Assembly (NCBI GenBank): GCA_023974075.1
Contig: CM043807.1
Span: 8,547,676 to 8,611,675, forward strand
Length of the DNA stretch: 64,000 nt
Direction of reading: 5' to 3'
DNA from: Chaenocephalus aceratus
Taxonomy: Eukaryota; Chordata; Actinopteri; Perciformes; Channichthyidae
Under the pieces are notes generated by a model. That model searched no databases. It saw only the letters and a list, made by a program, of their open reading frames with translations, and had not been told where the DNA came from. Every line of letters begins with the position of its first letter. Positions within the stretch are counted from its first letter, which is position 1. Shown one piece after another: positions 1-11,568 of this stretch. The translations under genes and the position numbers were made by a program.

Positions 1-1243
1 TGTTACTCAGAGAACCGGGGTTACATAAGCATCCTGAAGCAATTTTTAGAGTAATCGCCAAACTTTGTCCCGTTCCAGCCTTTTTTCTCTATTTTACAAA
101 AAAGTTGCAAAATTATCAATCAAATCAATTATTTGAACATTTTTCTATTTTAAATATTGCCCTATTGTATTTGTTATGGCTGTATATAAACACTTTTTGT
201 CGTATGTTGAGCATATCGAAAATTGAGTCAGCTCCCTTGACTCATTTCACATTTGGCAGTGTCTGACCAAGATGTAATTGAGATAACTTGCCTTAAGTCA
301 TACACAAATACAGAGCGAAAGAGAAAATAATGGATGCCAAAAAGAGAATACTGACTGGAGAAATTATTATTTTTTCCTTTGAAAGAACATGGAAATATTC
401 CTACATGCTCACCCACAAACACACAGAGCATATCTTTTTGTTTCTGTTACACACATACACACATTGACTTTACAGTACATGGTGTGATTTACAGCGAAGG
501 CAGAGGATCTGCATTTATCCAGATGTGTGCATCCCTCAATGCCAGCCCCCAGAAAGATAAAAACCAATGACCTGTAGTACGCCGCGCACACAGACACTGG
601 CATGCATTACATCAAGCCAAGGAATCCCTCTTCTCCATCAGCCTTCTCGTTCCTGCCTTTCATTCCCCTTTCCTCCTCCATCTTCTCCCATCTTATTTGT
701 CAAAGGCTAAAGAAACAGAGACAGAAGTCCAGAGGGGAGAAGTTGCTCCCCATGTACTGCTATCCCTGCAATGCCGAAAAGCAGAATTCCATCTGAGGAT
801 GTTTAGAATAGTTTTCCGGTGGATAAAGTTGCCCTAGCCAGAGCGGGTTGGCTGTGAAATCTTTGGTTGGGCTGCAATACACCGATTCACGAACATTGTT
901 TAATGTTGAGGCAAAGATATGTTCATTATGATCACGTTCCAAGTTTTTCTTACAAAGATCTCGGACATATTGGGTGAAATAACTTCATATTGTTGTTGAT
1001 GTCCCTACGTGCAAGAATGTGGGGCACCCATGTTATGAATACACAGAAAGTTCCTATCGCAGTTGAGGCAAGGGGGGAGTGCTACTGTTTTTGATCATCT
1101 GTCTCTAGGTTAAACATGACACATTCTTCTGGGGATTAATATCTCCCTCCCTCTCTCCTATCTTCAGTTTCTAAATCTCTTTAGCAACCTTCTTTCTCAT
1201 GCTTACACTCACAAATACAATTTCTATGTATTTTTCTGGCTAG
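1..1243. other. Intronic sequence of the hgf-like gene, upstream of its first visible exon
   Basis: No coding exon could be recognised here. The first exon in the window begins at 1244 with a split codon and encodes kringle 3, so the signal peptide, the N-terminal PAN/hairpin region and kringles 1-2 must lie before the window. Short open frames in this stretch show no kringle cysteine pattern. Nothing else is supported. Confidence 0.7.
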
Positions 1244-1734
1244 ATTCTGACTCAAGTGAGGACACAGATGTCAATGTAACAACATCCTGTGTCCAGGGAA
1301 AAGGAACAGATTACCGAGGCACAATGAATGTCACTCCAGAGGGTGTGACATGTCAGCGCTGGGACTCTCAGTCGCCCCATAACCACTCCTTTCTTCCCCA
1401 GAACTTCAAATGCAAGTGAGTAATGTTTAATTCATGGCTCTCAAAGCTTAAATAAAAAAATGTCTGCCATGTGAAGGAGGTGATTTATTCATTTTTTGCA
1501 TTTGATTTCAAAATAGTGATGAGCCTGATACATAAAAATGATAGCTTTGCAAACTAATTCAGCACCATCATTTAAATTGTAGTTTGTGTATGTGTTTTAG
1601 AGACCTCACAGAGAACTACTGCCGTAACACTGATGGCGCCGATCACCCATGGTGCTTCACTACAGACCCCAATCAGAGGATAGCCAACTGCACCCACATC
1701 CCCAGGTGTGATGCTGAGGCCACACAAAAAATAG
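1244..1734 (+). other. hgf: Two exons encoding kringle 3 of the hgf-like gene
   Basis: Exon 1244-1415 carries the first half of the kringle ([14 protein letters not shown], then [10 protein letters not shown] and FKCK). Exon 1601-1734 carries the second half ([26 protein letters not shown]). Six cysteines are spaced as in kringles, and splitting one kringle over two exons is the normal layout of the HGF/plasminogen family. The preceding acidic linker DSSEDTDVN has an N-glycosylation sequon at Asn-Val-Thr. Confidence 0.92.
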
Positions 1735-4700
1735 GTAACATTTTTGTATAACTTTTAACGAACAGTTCAACATTTGTCGAAATATGCTTATTCAGCTTTC
1801 TCCCAAACTTTAGATGAGAAACATGTATACCAGTCCCATCTATGTATGGACATTATGCAGCACAGAGATTAGAAAAAGGGAAAAACTGCTTTCTACTAGT
1901 ATTAAAGTTTACTAAGACATTTCTATATTTATTTTATAGTTTCAATCTGGAAACAGAAATGAAAAACAGTGGTTTTATAGGGAGCTGTGGGCTGTATCTA
2001 TTTCTTGGCAAACAGTGAACATACATTAACAAGATGTGATGTGTTGCTTATTCATTTTTTATCGTTGCTGATTTCCACCTGTACTCAATCTGTATGTATA
2101 AAGCTAAGAAGACTGGAGTCTGTAGCTACATATACACGTTACAGTTATGACAGTGTTAACTTATATGTAACATATAGACATATGTTACATATGTAGACAT
2201 ATGTTACATATAAGTTAACAACCGCAGCTTTAAGAGTATCGTTGTTTTCCAAGCAGCATATTAAAAAAAAGTAATCATGTTGTTTCCTTGAATAATGTGA
2301 TTGAACTACAAATGCTGCAAGCCATGTCATGTTTTTGCAAAGTGATGTTAGACAGATGCTTTCCATATTGCTCCTGTAGGACTGGGCCACTTGGAAGCAT
2401 GCTGCCCTATGAATTCCATTGCATGGAAGAACAAGAACATAATACTGTACTTCGGCTCTCTGTCATCTCCCATGTTTCTCTGCTTTACATTTACAGTCAG
2501 ATGACTAAACGTGTAAAAACTGCAGCAAGTCTGTAAGTTGCCACAGGCCCACTTCTGATTTTGTTTAAACAAGTCTACCACCATTTTCAAAAGGGCCCTT
2601 GACATTAAATTCATCCAAACCCTAAAGAGAAAGCCAACAATCTGAACATTATTATGTTATTTTTGCATTAATGAGAAAGACAGCCACCACTTATGTGATG
2701 TGTGTAGTTCTTAGAGTATTGCTCACTCACTGATTACATTTAAGTGTTTGGGAAACTGCTGGGCTAAGTAATTATATGCTCTCCATGGGAACTTTGAAAA
2801 AGATTGTCTAAAATAATAATATCCCTTTCTTTATCAGAGTGTTATGAAAGCGGAGAGACGTACCGGGGCACGTTATCCATAACTCGATCGGGGATTCCCT
2901 GTGCAGACTGGTCACATCACATAAACAGGTAAGAAATTATTTTGCATCAAAGCTTCTTCCCTTAACTCCCATTCAAGCTTTAGTTTTCCGGGAAACACTG
3001 GATATGTTCCTTAGAGAAGCTGATACACTCTTCAGTTTAGTTGAGTGTTTGTTATGGGCTCAGCTCCCATTGCTTTGTGAAAATCCCTTTCATATGCATG
3101 AAGCTCAGCAGTGAAAACAAACAGCAAGAGGAAATCAGGGGTTCCTCAGGGGTCAATACCAAGACCAATTATTATTCATCTAACTGACAAGAGGAAACCC
3201 TGGGGTGCTCTCCAAGTGACCCATCCTGACGGAAAGGTTGCCCACTGTGGGGTTGTTGCTTCATGCTTAAGTCAGGCTGTTGGAATTACTTAATTTACAG
3301 GAATTCTAAAAGCCAAAATGGCACAGACAGATGGACATGTTCCAGAACAGACCCCTGACCCCAGGAAGTGCTTTCTGAGGAAAGTAGATCAAAGCCAATC
3401 AGCTCCCTCGCATAGTCTGCAGCCAGCGAGTCTACCCTGCTCAAGGTCAAGGGTCATCCAAGGAAAAACTGCTAAACGCTACAGCTTGTTTAACAATCTC
3501 CTGGGAAGTAGAATTATCTTCACCTCCTGACAAATTGCTGGCCATCGCTTAACATTATGTTTCTGTGTGTGTGTCCAAACTCCTAGCGAGTAATTGGTTC
3601 TCAGTGATATTTTGGATATTTGAGAAGATCCCATCTAAGTGAGGTTAAACATTGCATAAAGACATACAATTAAATTTGAATTCCTTCAAAGCGGATGGAC
3701 AACGGAATCATTTCATAGAGGATGTGGCTCCTGCTGGTCTGAGCTCTGCTGCATGCTTAGAGTGCATACTTTCAAACTCCCATGAGTACTCTTCACAAAA
3801 CTCTGTGTTTCCTTCTATGGGCTCTGTGTAGCGAATGCAGAGGATTCATTGCACTACAAGAAAGCTAGAGTCAGACTTTCCAGGCATACCATGGTTACTT
3901 ACAGTGTGTATGCATTGTATGTGTGTGATGGTGCTTGTGATCCCCCATGTGTGCAGATGCTCTGTTTTTAGAGTGAAAGTGCGTATAAATCTTCATGAGA
4001 CGTGGCCCAGTGTTGGTTCTGATACACTGTGTGCAGAATAACAAATGGAACATGAGAATCTGTATCTGTGTGTTTTACAGTGGGGATTCTCACTCTACAG
4101 AATCCCATGTAGGGCTGGAGAGGAATTACTGCCGGAACCCGGACCGGGACAAACATGGCCCCTGGTGTTACACTAATCCAAATAACCGTTTGGCCTGGGA
4201 CTACTGCAAACTGAAGCACTGTGAGTGGCTTTAATATACCTAATCTCTTTAATGTATCTATAACATACATGAGTACATAGATACATCTGTGTTGTGTCAG
4301 CCATAGATATTAGCAGACCATAGTAGAAATGACGTGAATTATTGTTGATGTTGTATAGGGCAATGTTTAAAATATCTACTTGGTATTCCCTTAAGGGGGT
4401 AGTTCAATTTTATAAAAATCCTGGCAAACAGTTCGGTAAAAAAATACCGATAGGCCTACTACTTTCATACCTGTATGGTAAATATGCTGCCAGAGCCTGC
4501 AGCTGATTAGCATAGCTTAGCTAAAAAAATGTAAAACTGCTGGAAAACCACAACATTTAGTTTTTAAACTATTTGAAAGAATATACACACAAGGCAGAAC
4601 ATGTTAATGTCACAAACAAGCTGAGGACCAAAATGCAGAACACGGGAAACCAGGGATAGTCGGTAACCAGCTTTATTGAAGGCAATAGGCTGGTAGGAGA

Positions 4701-7700
4701 CAAAACGGCAGATAGTAGGCAAAGGGCTGGTCAGGGACAGGCAGGGTCGAAACTGGGAGAGCAATCTGAAGGGTAATGCGGGAAAGACTGGCATGCTGCA
4801 AAGTACGATCTGGCACTGAGGTGAAAGTGAAGTGGGCCTAAATACTAATGGAGCTGATGGGTGTAACAGAGTGAGAAAGAGAGACAGGGTGTGACTACCA
4901 GGTGACTAAGGAATGTTAATGCAGAAAATAGGTGAGTGAGAAAGCAGACTGTGACAGTTAATGAGTGAGCTTTTGAGGTGCTGGTAGAATAATTGTGTTA
5001 TCTTTTAACCAAACATGGCTAGCTGCCTCCCAGAGTGCTAGCTAGCTATTTGCATACAGACAAATGTATCTGGTATCATTCTTTTCTTTTAACTCTTGAC
5101 AAAAAATAGAGAACATTTTCCAAAATGCACTTGGAAGCATTGTACTTTTCTGGAAAATGATATAAAAATGTGCATGTGACTAGAACAGGCAAGTGGTTGT
5201 TTTTCCATACTTGTTTTTCACACCTGTGGACACCTGGCTAATTTCTAGAGAAAGCAGGTGTGGATTTGGGGTTTCAGGAAATTCCAATTGGCACCGTTCA
5301 TTAGTCTGAAAACAGCTACAAAAAATATGAATGCACTTGACGACTACCACATGTGCGGTCAGAGTTTTTTTGTATGCATCCTCGGAAATGAAGACTACTT
5401 GTCTGCAACATGCCATAAGCTCAGGAACAATGGGAGAATTATATTAGGGTGTTTCTTCGCCAGATTCTGAACAAATCACAACGACAAAAGCAAAATATTT
5501 GTCAAGAATAATTAGTCTCACCAAGTCTCACCAAGTTTAGGAAAATTATAGATGGAAGATATTGTACTCTCATCATGGGACGATTAGCAGCCCGGGCCCC
5601 TTTAATCTTCCAAGCAAACACAAAGACCGTAGGCTATTCTTTAAACACTACCAACTCTAATCCCAGTTTTTTACACGAAAGTAAAACATTTCTGCTTTAT
5701 AGAATAAAGTGAGTAAGTAAAAATAGTAAGTGGTTTAGCTTTCTCCCCTTTGTTGACTTCAACTCAAATGTCATAACTGTGTTTTTAAACATCTTGGCTG
5801 GTGGTTTCTATAATCTGTAAACTGTGGTTTTGTCCAATTGTCAGAGAATACACACTGCTTAAACATCAAACAGCTGTCGGTCTCTACTGCCATCTTTTTA
5901 TTGGAGAAACACTCGGGAGGCTCGACACAACATTTTCTTTGGCTGGTTTCAATCTGGTCGCAATGAAGAGCCCCTTTCAAATGGCTGCAGAATAATTTAC
6001 ATAATGTAAAACATATCAATCGAGACTTTTTTTGAGGTCTTCAGCAAATGTATTTGCTGACGGTTATAGCCTCCAACAACTACTCAGATTCAAAGTAAAG
6101 AGTAAAGTAAAGAAGGATGTCTCTTTCAATTAGGTTTTACATTTGTATGTGTCAATGTATGGTCAGTGGTCTAAATAATGTCCTGCTGCTGTTGGTTCTC
6201 TTCTTACAGTTCTGCTTTTCTTTACATCTATCAGGTGAATCAGCCACAGTGTCTCCTCAACCCAACAGTAAGTATCGCTTCGACTTATCTGGCTTTTACC
6301 AGTCTAGTCCTCTTCCTCTGATCTCTAATCTTCATTTTGCATGTTTACTTCCTAAATCAATTCCGTCTGTTGTCATGTTCCTGACTAAACAAATCATATT
6401 TTATGGTTGCCTTTTGTTGTTGTCAAGGTAAATCATATATCCATCTAACATGCAGGATGAAATGTGTTCTTGTTCAGCTCCAACAGACACCAAGATATCA
6501 TGCTTTGTGCATATAAACACCAGAATAGTTGGAGGACACCAAGTGCGGGGTACAGATGGCAGCTGGGTTGTAAGCATCCAAAGAGAGTAAGTCAATTTAC
6601 ATCTGTGCTTTTAAAACATTTGTCCCTTTTTATGCTCTTATACCTACTGTAATGGCAACATTGTCTCTTTTAAATTTCCTTAGGAAGGTTCATTTGTGTG
6701 GGGGCTCGTTGATCAGAGAAGATTGGGTTTTGACGGATCAACAGTGCTTCACCTCCTGGTAAAACTCCACCAATGTATCTGTCTGACAAAATACTTCTCC
6801 TGTTAACCTCTTCCATTTGATCTTTCTCTCAAAATTGCTTCTTTTTTTCTTGCTGCTTTCCTTTTGAATACTGTAAAGATGCAGGATTATCCTGTTTACT
6901 ATTGCACCCCCTCCCAGACAAGCCTGACCTGAGATATGGAGCAGAAATGTTTAACTTCTGTAGTTTTCTATGTCAGAGCCAGTCACATAATATGATATCT
7001 CTTCATCTGAAGTACTGGCTTTGAGGACATTTCCTTATCTGTGTAGTTAGGTACAGTTCTGTATGTATTCCATATGGTATACATCAATGGCTTTAAGCTG
7101 ATAGTTAGAGAAACTAGTGTGTGTCTACAAAAACATGTTTTCTTTTACATGATGTCCATCTAAAACATATTGCATAAAGGATCATTTGAAAGTAATACAC
7201 AGTATATTTTTATATTTAAAATATTTTCATGAAGAACTGCAAACAATGAATCGTTAATTGTGGGAGTTTAACGTGTTGCAAGTAATGTGTAATATTACTT
7301 TTTGTGACTAGTCAAAACATTTATTATAATAAAATATCCCAACTTCATAGCATTTTGCATCATCCTAAATGTCCACCTCTTTCAAACTCCACGTTTTTAG
7401 CATACTTTCTGGTAAAGTTTTACGTTTCAGGGCCAATTGCCGATATATATAAGAAACATTACTGTATAGGTTTACGACTTACGTCCTTGTTGGCTTCAGT
7501 GTTCCAGATCTCAAGGATTACAGTGTGCAGGTTGGAGTGCGCCACCTCAACGAATCCTCCCACCACCCGGGACTACGCATCTCTCGCCTGATCTGTGGCC
7601 CGGAAGGATCCAACCTGGTTATGCTAAAACTAGAAGAGTAAGTTCTTAACTACTCACACTCAAACATTTTTAAATTAAAGTCAACATTTCATTGCACTTT

Positions 7701-8820
7701 CACCTATTTAAGATCCTAATGTTAGAGCATAACTGGTTATATGAACAACTTTGTAATCTATTGTATCTCTGATAATGTAACACGTTCACATCCATTTTTA
7801 ATGATCTAAGAAAATGTTCTTATTGGCTCTATGTGGTTCTTATTTATGTGTGTTTTTTAAATTTTTTATAAATGAACTAATTATTATTATTTGTGTTGTA
7901 GCCCTGCCCCTGTGTCTGAAGGTGCCTCTACAATTCATCTTCCAGTGAAAGAGTGTCACATCCCTGAAGGCACCAACTGCACCATGTATGGATGGGGGGA
8001 AACCAAAAGTACTGCCTTCTTCCCCACATTTGGCATGTCACCTTGCATTTGAACTCAAAAAATAATATTAGTAGGATTCAACAATCACACTGCGTATCCT
8101 TTTCTGTCCAGACACAGGATACGATGAGGCGCTGAACACTCTGACCATGCCCATGGTCAACAACGAAATGTGCTCACAAATCAAAGGGGACGCTGGAGAA
8201 AGCAGAATATGTGCCGGCGGCAAGAGAGGAGAAGGCGTATGTGATGTAAGAACAAAAACAACCCTGAATGCAACATTAAAGTATATAATACCAAAAAGGT
8301 GATTTTGCCCAATAAAAAGCCAGCATCTAGAGTTTTCACTGGAACTACTTTCTCCTGAAGAAGTAGTCCCAATGAAAATAGTTGACATTGAAAGCTGCTG
8401 ATCATCTTGACTTTCCAATTTCCAACTGAAATATTTCCATATTTCTCATTTCATTGTGGTGGCAACAGAGGGATATCTAAAAAGTGGCAAATGAAACCAG
8501 AAACCATTGAAGGTTGAATGGAAATGTGTTTGAACTCATATTTTAGTCCTTGTATCAGAGTTTGAGACATTGGAGTTTTGTATAAAGTCCTTCTTATCGT
8601 ACTGTTTCTCTAATGCTTCATGCTTTACCCTTTTTTCTTGCAGAAAGACAATGGCGGTCCATTGGTTTGCCAGGAACATGAGCGTAAAGTGATAATTGGC
8701 GTGAGCATCCAAAGGACAAAATGTGCGTCATCGCAGCCTGCGCTCTTTGTTAACGTCGCTTTCTACTCTGAGTGGATATACAAAGTGTTCAAACTTTACC
8801 CCAGTTTGGAGAGGAACTGA
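1244..8820 (+). CDS. hgf: Hepatocyte growth factor-like protein (plasminogen-related growth factor), 3' part
   Basis: Eleven exons encode 435 residues and are in frame throughout: 1244-1415, 1601-1734, 2838-2928, 4081-4220, 6235-6267, 6478-6586, 6684-6758, 7500-7637, 7902-8008, 8112-8245 and 8644-8820 (stop at 8818-8820). All introns are GT-AG. The order is kringle 3, kringle 4, a short linker exon, then a trypsin-fold domain. HGF is a secreted ligand of the MET receptor; the single chain is cut at an Arg before the protease-like domain to give alpha and beta chains. The cut site reads INTR/IVGG. The domain cannot be a working protease because His, Asp and Ser of the triad are Gln, Asn and Asn. 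Kringle 3 (CQRWDSQ, FKCKDL, ENYCRN) resembles HGF more than MST1, but GWGETK is also found in MST1. The hgfa/hgfb assignment cannot be made from this window. The 5' half is outside. Confidence 0.9.
2154..2220. repeat. Perfect 22-bp inverted repeat with 23-bp spacer
   Basis: The arm at 2154-2175 (starting TGTTAACTTATATG) is the exact reverse complement of 2199-2220. The spacer also contains a second copy of AGACATATGTTACATAT, so the region has a 19-bp direct periodicity as well. It lies inside an hgf intron. A hairpin or cruciform is possible; a small transposon footprint is another reading. Confidence 0.85.
2838..4220 (+). other. hgf: Two exons encoding kringle 4 of the hgf-like gene
   Basis: Exon 2838-2928 reads [14 protein letters not shown], then [15 protein letters not shown]. 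Exon 4081-4220 reads [20 protein letters not shown] and [10 protein letters not shown]. Residues match kringle 4 of the family, ending in the terminal cysteine whose codon is split at the 4220 donor. The spliced frame is continuous with kringle 3 (phase 1) and with the linker exon at 6235. Confidence 0.92.
4608..4956. mobile_element. Putative non-autonomous DNA transposon, 349 bp, in an hgf intron
   Basis: The stretch starts TGTCACA and ends TGTGACA, giving short inverted ends, and is flanked on both sides by GTTAA (4603-4607 and 4957-4961), a possible target duplication. The interior is G/A-rich and resembles a repeat often seen in teleost genomes that begins 'gctgaggaccaaaatgcag'. The ends are short, so the boundary call is tentative. 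Confidence 0.45.
6235..8820 (+). other. hgf: Linker and inactive trypsin-like (SPH) domain exons of the hgf-like gene
   Basis: Exon 6235-6267 is a short linker ([10 protein letters not shown]). Exon 6478-6586 carries the interchain cysteine and the activation site INTR/IVGG. Exon 6684-6758 gives [17 protein letters not shown], where the family-typical catalytic His is Gln. Exon 7500-7637 gives [13 protein letters not shown], with Asn at the catalytic Asp position. Exon 7902-8008 ends in YGWGETK. The last exon, 8644-8820, starts KDNGGPLVC, with Asn at the catalytic Ser position (Tyr in human HGF). The fold cysteines are kept. It is therefore a receptor-binding pseudo-protease, as in known HGF and MST1. 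Confidence 0.9.
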
Positions 8821-9294
8821 TAGTGTGGTGATCAAATGGACCACAAGGAAGAAACAAGGAAAATGCCCGAATGGAAAGTGGCCGTTTTTGGATTTTGTGG
8901 CAGAATTTTTCATTTGAAGATGATGACAGCGATAGAAGACTGGATGAAGGAAATGGATTCTCATTCGTTCTTCCAATTTGCAAGAGAAAACATCCTGGCT
9001 TTATCATTTTGAAAAAAACAAAGTCTTGGGCACATGCACGGCAAACTATTTCTATTTTGACATGTTCAGAATGTCTGAAGCCATGCAAACAAAGACAATG
9101 AGAATGACCCTTGTGACTCAGTATTATCTCCTGGAATATACTTGAATATGGACGGAACCCAGATGTCTAGAGGTTTCCGCACGTGGAACCCTCCTGTGAC
9201 TGGGACTTTTCTTTCTTTGTAATGTGTTGAGCTGAACTGCAGAACCTAGTTTATTACCTTCAACACAAATGTACTAATCTGGTTATACATTTTA

Positions 9295-9638
9295 CACTGA
9301 ACAAAAATGTAACATTGAGTTTAACGAAATGTATTATGACAACAGGTTCCACATAATTAGGTTGTGTAATTTGTTGACATAATACATTCATTTAAGTCAA
9401 CGTTTACATTTGTTTTTCATCGTAGGATACATTACAAATCTAAGACGTTGACTTTAATTAAATCTATTCTGTCAACAGATTTCACCTAACTGCATTAGGT
9501 TAGTTGAAAAACCACTAATATTAAGTTTAAATACAAATAATTAGGTTCAACTTAATATAATAACTTTCAACTAACCTCATACAGTTGTGGGAAATGTGTT
9601 GACACTTAATTCAAGTCATTGTTTAGGTTTTTTCAGTG
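9295..9638. mobile_element. Tc1/mariner-type MITE, 344 bp, in the hgf 3' UTR
   Basis: The left end is CACTGAACAAAA and the right end, read inverted, is CACTGAAAAAAC. TA dinucleotides flank both ends (9293-9294 and 9639-9640). There is no coding capacity. Internally it has several TTGACTTAA-like and GGTTAGTTGAAA-like inverted segments, suggesting a foldable element. TA flanks plus CACTG ends fit a Tc1/mariner-mobilised MITE. Confidence 0.65.
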
Positions 9639-11522
9639 TAGCAAAGCAAGACAAATATACATTATTCAGCTTCTGAAATGATTCTACAAAGCGTTAAGGT
9701 AATGCCAAAAAGGAGGGGGAAATAAGGGTCATCTATAAGGTCGTACAGACACTAAAAGTCCAAATCAAAAATAGTGCTAAGCCTATTCCTCTGAGTCCAG
9801 CAAATGTTCAAATCTGGCTTTAGATAAACCAGCCGTTAGGTACATAAAACACACTATTGCTGCTTGGAGCTAACTGCAGAAGCCTTGGCAAACATGCTGT
9901 GCTAATTGTGTGCAGTAGCCGGACTACCTTTCCCCAGTTAGCCGTAACATTTAGTTTCCCCTCGAGAGGGTCTGTGTAGGACTGGGCGAATTTCTCCGAA
10001 ATCTTGTGCTAATATTTGTAGCGTGAGAAAGAGAACAGCCATGCCAAATAAAACATGGCTATTTGGTCTCCAGTTTGGAGGTAACGTTGGCCCCTGGTGG
10101 GCTGTTTGTGGTCAGTAGGGTATTTTATAGTTTTCTTTTTTGGTTTACTCCTTATGTACATAACTGCAGATGTATCGAGTATGCTTCTGCTGTGCTGTGA
10201 GATATTATAGGTCTTATAGATCTGGAATATTTTTGATTCACTGAGTAATGTCAGATTGTCTTCTTCGTGATTGTGTTCGATATTTAAAGAGACTGGTAGC
10301 TATGTAGGTATATTTATTTTTTTAATTAGAGGAAAACATCGTTTGAGAACAATCAGGATCTTCTTGTGATATTTAGATTTGTGTTCCTTTCTCATTAGGG
10401 AGTTATGACCCCAGAATAATTTGGGTGCATGTTTAACTCACATGTTAGCTACACAAATATGGAAGTACATGCTCTGTGACAGTACAGCAACTCCAGGTTT
10501 CTTTCATTCAAGAGTGCTAGTTGCAGGCTAAATCAATAGTGTTCTGCCTAGAGTTGATCATGTATTTACTGTGCATATACACACACATACGTACACATGC
10601 ACAAACATGTAAAACTTGTAATTTAATCACATCATAATGATATTCTAGCAAGTTAAAGGTATGAAAACAATAGGCCTTAGACATAGGCATTACATTAACA
10701 TGCATGAAGATTTTATTTACCAAACAAAAGAAAACACAAACAAAGTTTTAAGCTGAATAAGTGAAACAATACAGGTTATGATGAGGAGTTGAAAGTAGCA
10801 AGACGACACGTTTCTCTTAGAAATGTCTTTGAACAGAAAAGTAAAAGCTTCTGAATGCCAGATATTGCCTTAAATGTCCTAAATGATGCCAAACATCCTC
10901 GTTTAGCATCAAAAGCATTTAATTTTACTCATATTTATGTGGCTCCTTTGTCAAAGTTAAACAAAGTATTTTAATATCAGCTCCGAAATGACTGCTCTGA
11001 ATATCAAAAGGAAATCATTACATAGCAATAAACTAATATTGGGGGATTTCCGATAAGCCTTTAAGTCCTTCTGCCTTTGGTTGGTTTCAATGACCATAAC
11101 TATGCAATTAAATTATAACTGTGGCCTTAATCGTACTTTGAGAACAAATGCAATCGTCTTCTATCCTTGCACGGGTTAAAACCAAAAGTCTATGAAGTAA
11201 TAAGAGAGATGAATTAAAGGCAACTGAACCAAAGATCTCGTAATCTTGGTTATGTGGCGGATCATAATTGTAATGTAAATTGTTAGCTGTGCTCTCGTGG
11301 AGTTATAATGTTATTTAATTTACCTTAATGTAAATAGCACAGTGCATTCTGTAAATTACACTTTGTCATTTTTGTAAATAGTATACTTAAGTATTTTTCT
11401 TCATGATGATTCTGTTTATATATTTGTATACTGTAAACTTTAAATATAACAGCTGCTATTTTGTGTTAGTGAGTTGTTTTATATCTATGACTTATTTTGT
11501 ATCTATGTATTATTCCTATTTT

Positions 11523-11528
11523 AATAAA
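11523..11528 (+). terminator. Poly(A) signal AATAAA, probable main 3' end of hgf
   Basis: The hexamer AATAAA is followed within 20-50 bases by a T/GT-rich element (ctttactttgtgctttcttt), the usual arrangement at a vertebrate cleavage site. It is the last such signal before the intergenic repeats begin. Confidence 0.6.
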
Positions 11529-11568
11529 CAACTGACATTTTACTGAGCTTTACTTTGTGCTTTCTTTG

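Larger units (their letters stand above)
1416..8643 (+). other. Introns of the hgf-like gene: no further gene seen
   Basis: Ten introns lie between the exons; the longest are 1735-2837, 2929-4080, 4221-6234 and 6759-7499. They are AT-rich and hold no recognisable exon or RNA gene. Notable content is a palindrome at 2154-2220 and a putative non-autonomous transposon at 4608-4956, both listed separately. The small introns at 1416-1600, 6587-6683 and 8009-8111 are plain. Confidence 0.6.
8821..11545 (+). other. hgf: Inferred 3' UTR of the hgf-like gene
   Basis: After the stop codon the same-strand sequence is AT-rich, lacks coding structure and ends at a poly(A) signal (11523-11528) followed by a T/GT-rich stretch. 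Weaker alternative AATAAA sites lie at 10047-10052 and 11027-11032, so shorter transcripts are possible. Human HGF also has a multi-kilobase 3' UTR. A MITE at 9295-9638 lies within it. The extent is inferred, not shown by a transcript. Confidence 0.55.

Noticed and set aside
1244..8820. Assignment of the kringle gene to mst1 (macrophage stimulating 1)
   Set aside because: Kringle 3 residues (CQRWDSQ, FKCKDL, CFTTDPN) fit HGF better. Not fully excluded, since GWGETK and GPEGS-LV-LKL are also found in MST1-like proteins.
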